DNA of 13,264 bases from CALVGQ01 sp964370435. GTDB taxonomy: Bacteria; Bacillota_I; Bacilli_A; Erysipelotrichales; Erysipelotrichaceae. Location of the stretch: assembly GCA_964370435.1 (NCBI GenBank), contig CAYJJG010000029.1:1-13264 (forward strand), in the 5' to 3' direction. A program made the translations under genes and the position numbers. Positions 7,786 through 13,264 of this stretch are shown here, piece after piece (positions within the stretch are counted from its first letter, which is position 1; each line of letters starts with the position of its first letter). The notes under the pieces are model-generated. The model was not told the DNA's origin, made no database searches, and saw nothing but the letters and a program-made list of their open reading frames with translations.

Positions 7786-8478
7786 ATGGCGCAAAAATTA
7801 AAAGATACGCTGCGACAACAAATCATCATTAGCTCCATTGCACTAATGAAAGCAAAAGGCATTTCTAACGTTGATATGCGTTCAATCGCCAAAGATACCG
7901 GCATGACTGTTGGTAATTTATATCGCTATTTTAAAAATAAAGAGGACTTGATTTCCACTATTATACAACCCATGATCGAGGAAATAGAAACTATTATTTC
8001 AAAACAGTCCCAAGGTTTGGTGAGCCTACAAAACAATCAGATGAGCTATCACTATTTAAATAAACTAACGCTAAAGCAACAAGTTGTAAAAATAAACCAG
8101 CTTATTGTTGATGTTATAGTGCAACTACATAATTTAGCACATAAGAATCCCGATATCACTGAAATTCTTTTACACAACAATGAATTTCTTGTCCGTATAG
8201 AAGAGTGGATCAATACAGCTTTATTAGCTTTTTTCTATCAACACTATCAATTAACAACAAATGAAAATTATAGTTTTCAAATTATACTGCAGTCACAAAT
8301 TAAATCATTTGTGGTTGGTTTAAATTATTTTTTACAAGCAAGTTGCGATGTCCAACAACAAGCTTTCATTCCAATGTCCGAGTTCTATATTCAACAAAAC
8401 ACACAAATATTTCAGTCGATGCTACAACGACAATTAGATTTAAAAACTATCATTGTAAAGGAGTCCAATTATGAATAA
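7786..8478 (+). CDS. TetR/AcrR-family transcriptional regulator
   Basis: With the start at 7786 the protein has 230 residues. The N-terminal domain is typical of the family: a first helix (KDTLRQQIIISSIALMKAKG), then a helix-turn-helix at residues 30-49 (VDMRSIAKDTGMTVGNLYRYF) and the family signature YRYFKNKEDLI. Residues 70-230 form the variable helical ligand-binding and dimerisation part; its sequence gives no clue to the ligand. An in-frame ATG at 7768 would add six residues but lacks a ribosome binding site and is close to the likely transcription start. The gene overlaps the adaptor gene by 8 nt and is the first gene of the operon. This suggests it represses its own operon and is relieved by a pump substrate, as AcrR, MtrR and relatives do. 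Autorepression is inferred. Length and fold are normal for the family. Confidence 0.92.
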   Translation: MAQKLKDTLRQQIIISSIALMKAKGISNVDMRSIAKDTGMTVGNLYRYFKNKEDLISTIIQPMIEEIETIISKQSQGLVSLQNNQMSYHYLNKLTLKQQVVKINQLIVDVIVQLHNLAHKNPDITEILLHNNEFLVRIEEWINTALLAFFYQHYQLTTNENYSFQIILQSQIKSFVVGLNYFLQASCDVQQQAFIPMSEFYIQQNTQIFQSMLQRQLDLKTIIVKESNYE

Positions 8479-10099
8479 AAGAAAATCTATACTATTTATA
8501 AGTTTATTAATAATGATACTCCTTGCATTTCTACTTTTGTATAGGGTTAGCTCAAATGAGGCTGAAGTTTTTGAAACAGAAGAGATTATCAGCGTTAAAA
8601 CCACTAACATAACCCTGACTTCATCAACATCACATTTAAATTATTCTGCTTTAATTCAACCTGAAAATACAGAAGAAGTCATGTTTTCTACCATTGCAAC
8701 TGTTGAAGAACTGCATGTAAAAGAAGGTGACGTAGTTCAACCTGGACAAAAAATAGTAACTTTAGATGATGAACAAATCGATAATCAAACCGAAAGTAGT
8801 TACCAAACTATGTTAGCTAGTGAAGCAAATAAAGATGCAGCTAAAGCTAATCTTGATACACAACAGCGCGAGCTAGATGCACTAAAAATAGAGTTATCTA
8901 CCGATGCAAATTATCTTAGTGCCCAAAACAATGTAAATGAAAGTCAAAAAGCACTTGAAGAAGCCCAAAATGAGTTTAATCTAGCTCAAGAAGCGATTAC
9001 ACCTTACGAAGATGACCTTGAAACAAGTCAAAACAACTATGACACCTTAAGTGAAGAATACAATACACTGCAAGAAGAAATTGCCCAGCTTGACAATGAA
9101 ATCATGCAGGCTCAAGCTCAATTAAAAGAACTTGAAGACTTAGAAAATGAAAATCCTGACGATGAGCATTATAGCGATGAAATCGAACAAAAAGAAAAAG
9201 AAATAGATGATTTAGAAATAACAAAACAACAAAAAGAGTCAGCTTTATTAAATAAAAAAACAGAAGTTGATGCTGCTGAAAAGCAAGTAACCCTTGTTCA
9301 AGAATCAGTTAATACTGCAAAAGCAGACAATCAATATGATCAAAAACAGTCTAATCTTCTGCTTGCTAATACTACCCATGATGCTAATAAAGCTGCTTTA
9401 GACAATATCGAAGCTAGAAATGAAGCTCAACTTGCTGTAGTTGAAGGCCAGGTAGAAACAGCCCGTTTTAATTATGAAAGTCAAGAAGCTGCTTATGAAG
9501 CCGCTAAAAGCAACTATGAAAACAACTTAGAAACTTCTCAAAATTTAACCTATACAGCTAAGTCCAGTGGTGTAGTTATTATGATTGCTACTGATGAAGG
9601 GGAGGTCGCTACTCCGCTCGCACCTATTGTCGTTATAGCAAGTGAAGGTCGTATAGCACAGTTTGGTGCGTCATCAAGTGAGGTAGCTCAAATCCATCTT
9701 GGTAACCCAGTAGAAGTTATTATAAAAGAAGAAAGCTACAGTGCTGTTGTTTCTAACATTGCACAAATACCCGACGAAACTAGTCGAACTTACCTTATTG
9801 ATGTCACTATTGATAACGCACCTAATAATGTTTTATTAGGAGAATTAGTAAGTGCTAAAGTTTTTACAGGAGAAAGTGATGGGGTATGGATTCCTATTGG
9901 TGCTATATTAAACGATACTAAAGATTATGTGTTTGTTGTAGAAGATGGGCGAGCAATTAGAAGAGACATTATAATTTTAGACTTAAACAATGATTTAGTT
10001 AAAGTAAGTGGCTTAAACGCCAATGATCAACTTATTGTAGAAGGAATGACTAAAGTAAAAAGTGGTATTTTAGTGCACGTGGTAACCGATAATGATTGA
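8471..10099 (+). CDS. RND/HlyD-type membrane-fusion (periplasmic adaptor) protein with very long coiled-coil hairpin
   Basis: A 542-residue adaptor that would link the RND pump to the outer part of the envelope. Residues 7-24 are one N-terminal TM anchor, with no lipobox Cys. Residues 68-99 are the first half of a lipoyl-like domain (VEELHVKEGDVVQPGQKIVTLD) and 361-390 the second half (YTAKSSGVVIMIATDEGEVA). The beta-barrel is at about 391-465 and the membrane-proximal domain at 466-540 (VWIPIGAIL, VSGLNANDQLIVEG). Between the lipoyl halves residues about 100-360 are a Glu/Gln/Ala-rich coiled coil. A probable turn lies at NENPDDEHY (226-234), almost exactly mid-way, with another proline at 178. 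AcrA has about 397 residues with a hairpin of roughly 70 residues, so this one is far longer. AAAGGAG (8457-8463) precedes the start by seven bases. The start lies inside the regulator gene, with an 8-nt overlap, implying coupled expression. Confidence 0.9.
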   Translation: MNKRKSILFISLLIMILLAFLLLYRVSSNEAEVFETEEIISVKTTNITLTSSTSHLNYSALIQPENTEEVMFSTIATVEELHVKEGDVVQPGQKIVTLDDEQIDNQTESSYQTMLASEANKDAAKANLDTQQRELDALKIELSTDANYLSAQNNVNESQKALEEAQNEFNLAQEAITPYEDDLETSQNNYDTLSEEYNTLQEEIAQLDNEIMQAQAQLKELEDLENENPDDEHYSDEIEQKEKEIDDLEITKQQKESALLNKKTEVDAAEKQVTLVQESVNTAKADNQYDQKQSNLLLANTTHDANKAALDNIEARNEAQLAVVEGQVETARFNYESQEAAYEAAKSNYENNLETSQNLTYTAKSSGVVIMIATDEGEVATPLAPIVVIASEGRIAQFGASSSEVAQIHLGNPVEVIIKEESYSAVVSNIAQIPDETSRTYLIDVTIDNAPNNVLLGELVSAKVFTGESDGVWIPIGAILNDTKDYVFVVEDGRAIRRDIIILDLNNDLVKVSGLNANDQLIVEGMTKVKSGILVHVVTDND

Positions 10100-13000
10100 T
10101 CGCTTAATTTCTTTATTATTGAAAAAACGAATTCAAGTTTTAGTTATTGCTTTTTTAATTGCAGTTTTGGGAATATATAGTTATTACATTATTCCTAAAC
10201 AAGAAAACCCCGACACTACGGTAGCTGCTGCCGCCATCACAACACTTTATCCTGGAGCTAGCCCAGAAGAGGTGGAACAAGCAGTAACTAATGTCATCGA
10301 AGAAGAAATAGCTAAACTGGAATATATTGACTATTACACCAGTTCAAGTATTAATAGTGCAAGTATTATTGTCATTATGTATGACATGGCTGTAACTATC
10401 GATGAAGTCGAAGACGAACTACAACAAGCTATTATTGATGCTAGTACAGCTCTTCCTGAATTGGCTCATGCTAGTATAATTAACACAAATCTAGTACAAG
10501 ACAATCAATTTATTATCAGTTTATCAGGTTCAAAATATCAAGATAATGAGCTAGTTGAATACGCCAAACTCGTTAAGGAATATATCATTGAAACTCCTGG
10601 TATTTATGAGGTTACTATTCAAGGTGAAGCTTTAAGTCAATTAGTTATAGAAATAGATAATGAATTGCTTAAATCCTATAACATTAACATCGAAAGTATC
10701 GCCCAGTTACTGCAAGCTCAAAATTTATCCATTCCTTCAGGCAGCATCAGCTACAACTCTTCTACAATTAATGTAGTTGCACCAGCAATATTTGAAAGCA
10801 TTCAAGATGTTGAAAACACCGTAATAGCTGGAGCTAGTGATTCCTTAAGCTTTGTAAAATTAAAAGACGTGAGCTCTATTTATATTGAGGAAGTAAAAGA
10901 CTATAGTTATTTTCAAGACAGTCAAGAAGCTATTCTTATAACAGGCACCATCGAAGCTAATCAAAACGCTGTTAATGTAGGAAATGATTTGCGCAAAGCA
11001 ATTGAGGAAGCAAAATCTTTACTACCTAGTGATTTGATTTTTCATGAAGTAAAATATGCTCCACAAGACATAAGTGATTCGATTAATAACTTTATATTTA
11101 GTCTTATACAAAGTATTAGTTTAATTGTGTTGGTAGTCATGATCGGTGTTCGATTAAAAAATGCTCTTGTTATTTCAATTGCACTGCCATTAAGCATTTT
11201 GTCCACCTTTATAATAATGAATTTATTAAAAATTGAATTTCACTTTATTTCTATTGCTAGTTTAATCGTATCTTTAGGTATATTAGTGGATAACGCCATA
11301 GTTATGAGCGAAGCAATTCAATTCAACCTAAATAAAGGCATTCAAAAAGAAGATGCTATTAAATATGCAATTAAAACTAATGCACTGCCAATTTTAACCT
11401 CTACTTTAACAACCATCATCACTTTTTCCGTGGTTTACTTTATACCTGGAACTGTTGGTCAAATAGCTGGGACTATTCCTACTGTAGTTATTGCTTCTTT
11501 AGTATCTAGTTATGCTGTAGCAATGTTAATAATTCCAGTGTTAGCTTATCTCTTTTTTAAACCTGAAAATGATAAAAGGAAAAATAAAGTGAGTATTTTT
11601 AAACGTTTTTTTGATAGCTGTTTATCCTTTAGCTTAAATCATAAAATGCAAGTAATTGTTTTATCTTTTCTTACTTTAGCTTGTTCAGCCTTTTTAGCAC
11701 TACAACTTGGTATGCAATTTTTCCCTGTTGCCGATAAACCGATTATTTATATTAACTTTGAAGGGGAAACAATGGCCTATTCCTCTACTCTACAGGCTAG
11801 TCATGTCATTAATGAAACTTTAGATGACAATGAATTTATTAATAATTATACTTATGCTGTAGGTAGTGGTTTACCTAATTTCTTTTTAACCGTGCCTACC
11901 TTAACACAGTCTCCTAATGCAGCACAATATATAATTCAATTAGACGAAGCACTACTTAATCAAAAAAATTACACTGCCGAAGATGTAGCACGAATGCTGC
12001 AACATCAACTTGACCAAAACGTTACTGCTGGCACACCAACAGTGCGCAGTTTGGAATATTCCATGCCTTCTGAGGCTACCATAGCTTATAGTGTTGCAGG
12101 GGATGATTTAACTCAGATAGTTGAGGTAGCTAACCAAATGCGTGATCATCTTGAAGATTTAACAGGGACAGATAATGTGCGCACAACGGAAATATCCTCA
12201 ATATATGAATATCGCATTAACTTAGACAGTGATATTTTATCGTCTTATGGATTATTAAAATACGATGTTTTAAAACAAATCAACACTGCCTTGATGGGTT
12301 ATAATGTAGGTGTTTATCAAGGATCAAGTGTAGATATGGATATGATCCTTCGCGCCAACATAAGTAATTTAAGTGATTTAAAGGAACTGCAGATAGTTTC
12401 AAGTGTAGCTAACACTGCAATTGAACTAAACCAAATTAGTTCAATTTCTCTTCAACCATCAACTCCAGTAATTGAGCATTACAATGGACAAAATTTTGTA
12501 TATGTTCTAAGTGATGTCTTACCTGGCTATAACTCACTTAATATCGAAAGCGAACTACAAAATAAGTATTTATCACAACAAGACCTATCCCATCTAACAA
12601 TAATAGGTCATGGTGAAGTAGCAAATATGATGGATCTTATATCCAACTTAGGAATGAGCGCTATCATCGCTGTCATTTTTATTTATTTAGTTTTAGTTTT
12701 TCAATTCAAAAACTACAAACAACCCTTTGTAATATTATCTAGTATACCTTTAAGTTTTATTGGTTGCGGCCTTGGCTTGTGGCTATTTAATATGGATATC
12801 CAGGCAATGGCTTTAATTGGTTTAGTCAGCTTATTTGGGATTGTCGTTAATAATGGTATTTTATTATTAGAAGTCATGAATGAATGCATCAGCACAGGAT
12901 TGTCCATGAAACAAGCATGTAAAGAAGCACTTAATCAACGTTATCGCCCTATTTTATTATCAACTACCACTACTTGTATTGGTTTAGTTCCTTTGATTTT

Positions 13001-13130
13001 ATCTGGTGATGCTATGACAGCCCCTATGGCTGCAGTATTATTATTTGGATTATTATTTTCTACTATATTAACTATGGTAGTTGTCCCCACCCTTTATTCT
13101 ATGCTGAAAATAAAGTGTACTAAAAACTAA
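10092..13130 (+). CDS. RND efflux transporter permease (HAE-1/AcrB-like)
   Basis: A 1012-residue proton-driven exporter, slightly shorter than AcrB (1049). The expected layout is complete: TM1 at 14-35 ending in IPKQENPD, a large extracytoplasmic loop (about 36-335), TM2-6, TM7 near 520-540, a second large loop (about 545-850), and TM8-12. Paired family motifs are visible: YPGASPEEVEQAVT (53-66), GILVDNAIVMSEAI in TM4, GIVVNNGILLLE in TM10 and QRYRPILLSTTTT in TM11. The TM4 acidic pair is D400-N401 where AcrB has D407-D408. TM10 has N920-N921 where AcrB has K940-N941. R952 matches the conserved TM11 arginine. So one acid and one arginine remain, as in a subset of HAE-1 pumps. Substrate cannot be read from sequence. 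The start overlaps the adaptor stop by 8 nt and has only a weak Shine-Dalgarno, implying translational coupling. An assembly of three RND and six adaptor subunits is expected from the family. Confidence 0.95.
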   Translation: MIDRLISLLLKKRIQVLVIAFLIAVLGIYSYYIIPKQENPDTTVAAAAITTLYPGASPEEVEQAVTNVIEEEIAKLEYIDYYTSSSINSASIIVIMYDMAVTIDEVEDELQQAIIDASTALPELAHASIINTNLVQDNQFIISLSGSKYQDNELVEYAKLVKEYIIETPGIYEVTIQGEALSQLVIEIDNELLKSYNINIESIAQLLQAQNLSIPSGSISYNSSTINVVAPAIFESIQDVENTVIAGASDSLSFVKLKDVSSIYIEEVKDYSYFQDSQEAILITGTIEANQNAVNVGNDLRKAIEEAKSLLPSDLIFHEVKYAPQDISDSINNFIFSLIQSISLIVLVVMIGVRLKNALVISIALPLSILSTFIIMNLLKIEFHFISIASLIVSLGILVDNAIVMSEAIQFNLNKGIQKEDAIKYAIKTNALPILTSTLTTIITFSVVYFIPGTVGQIAGTIPTVVIASLVSSYAVAMLIIPVLAYLFFKPENDKRKNKVSIFKRFFDSCLSFSLNHKMQVIVLSFLTLACSAFLALQLGMQFFPVADKPIIYINFEGETMAYSSTLQASHVINETLDDNEFINNYTYAVGSGLPNFFLTVPTLTQSPNAAQYIIQLDEALLNQKNYTAEDVARMLQHQLDQNVTAGTPTVRSLEYSMPSEATIAYSVAGDDLTQIVEVANQMRDHLEDLTGTDNVRTTEISSIYEYRINLDSDILSSYGLLKYDVLKQINTALMGYNVGVYQGSSVDMDMILRANISNLSDLKELQIVSSVANTAIELNQISSISLQPSTPVIEHYNGQNFVYVLSDVLPGYNSLNIESELQNKYLSQQDLSHLTIIGHGEVANMMDLISNLGMSAIIAVIFIYLVLVFQFKNYKQPFVILSSIPLSFIGCGLGLWLFNMDIQAMALIGLVSLFGIVVNNGILLLEVMNECISTGLSMKQACKEALNQRYRPILLSTTTTCIGLVPLILSGDAMTAPMAAVLLFGLLFSTILTMVVVPTLYSMLKIKCTKN

Positions 13131-13153
13131 TTATTCTTACAGCTAAACTATAT

Positions 13154-13190
13154 TGCGAAGTGAACATTCTCACTTCGTATTTTTTATTTT
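13154..13190 (+). terminator. Intrinsic terminator of the efflux operon
   Basis: CGAAGTGA (13156-13163) and TCACTTCG (13170-13177) form a perfect 8-bp stem with a 6-base loop, extendable to 10 bp with a G-T and a T-A pair. A T-rich tract to 13190 follows. It lies about 25 bases after the transporter stop, so no further gene belongs to the operon. Confidence 0.88.
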
Positions 13191-13212
13191 ATGGCTGCAC
13201 CTATTTACTTAA

Positions 13213-13264
13213 GTCATAACCACCAGTAAAACTGGTGGCATGACCTAGCCCTATAAGGGCTTCA
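13213..13264 (+). mobile_element. Possible end of an IS200/IS605-type element (tandem hairpins at window edge)
   Basis: Two hairpins sit side by side. CCACCAGT-AAA-ACTGGTGG (13220-13238) has an outer GTCAT/ATGAC stem (13213-13217 with 13239-13243) with small internal mismatches. AGCCC-TATAA-GGGCT (13247-13261) follows. Subterminal imperfect hairpins of this kind, often followed by a CCCTATAAGGG-like motif, are typical of IS200/IS605 and IS1341-type (TnpB) elements as I recall them. No transposase is in the window, so this rests on pattern alone. It could instead be another structured RNA leader or a REP-like repeat. Confidence 0.4.

Noticed and set aside
12713..12907. 64-codon minus-strand open frame
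   Set aside because: Antisense to the RND transporter within its conserved TM9-TM10 region.

Overview
The window looks like an AT-rich chromosomal segment of a low-GC Firmicute-like bacterium. Tryptophan is encoded by TGG throughout and no in-frame TGA occurs in the long genes, so the standard code applies and a TGA=Trp mollicute is unlikely. The giant secreted protein with almost no cysteine, the purine-rich Shine-Dalgarno sites and the codon bias fit a monoderm such as an Erysipelotrichia- or Culicoidibacter-like lineage. That placement is an inference; no marker gene is present.

Layout. Positions 1-6443 (minus strand) are one open frame of at least 2147 codons that runs off the left edge. 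It encodes a giant exported surface protein with a signal peptide, a Ser/Thr-rich stretch of about 100 residues, a DUF11-like domain and at least six diverged copies of a beta-rich module. Its C-terminal anchor lies outside the window. Positions 6444-6993 are a very AT-rich intergenic region holding its promoter, two inverted repeats and a terminator-like structure. Positions 6994-7554 (minus) encode a two-TM protein with a PH-like cytoplasmic domain. Positions 7555-7785 are a divergent promoter region. Positions 7786-13130 (plus) are a three-gene operon: a TetR-family regulator, a membrane-fusion (periplasmic-adaptor type) protein with an exceptionally long coiled-coil hairpin, and an RND (HAE-1/AcrB-type) transporter. 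The operon ends at a strong intrinsic terminator (13154-13190). The last 60 bases hold two adjacent hairpins that resemble the end of an IS200/IS605-type element.

How the parts work together. The two gene joints in the operon each overlap by 8 nt, so regulator, adaptor and pump are made together. The TetR protein probably senses a pump substrate and represses its own operon. No outer-membrane channel (TolC/OprM) gene follows, and the adaptor hairpin is about 120 residues per arm. A plausible reading is an RND pump adapted to a thick-walled or otherwise TolC-less envelope. The surface protein and the small membrane protein appear to be separate transcription units.
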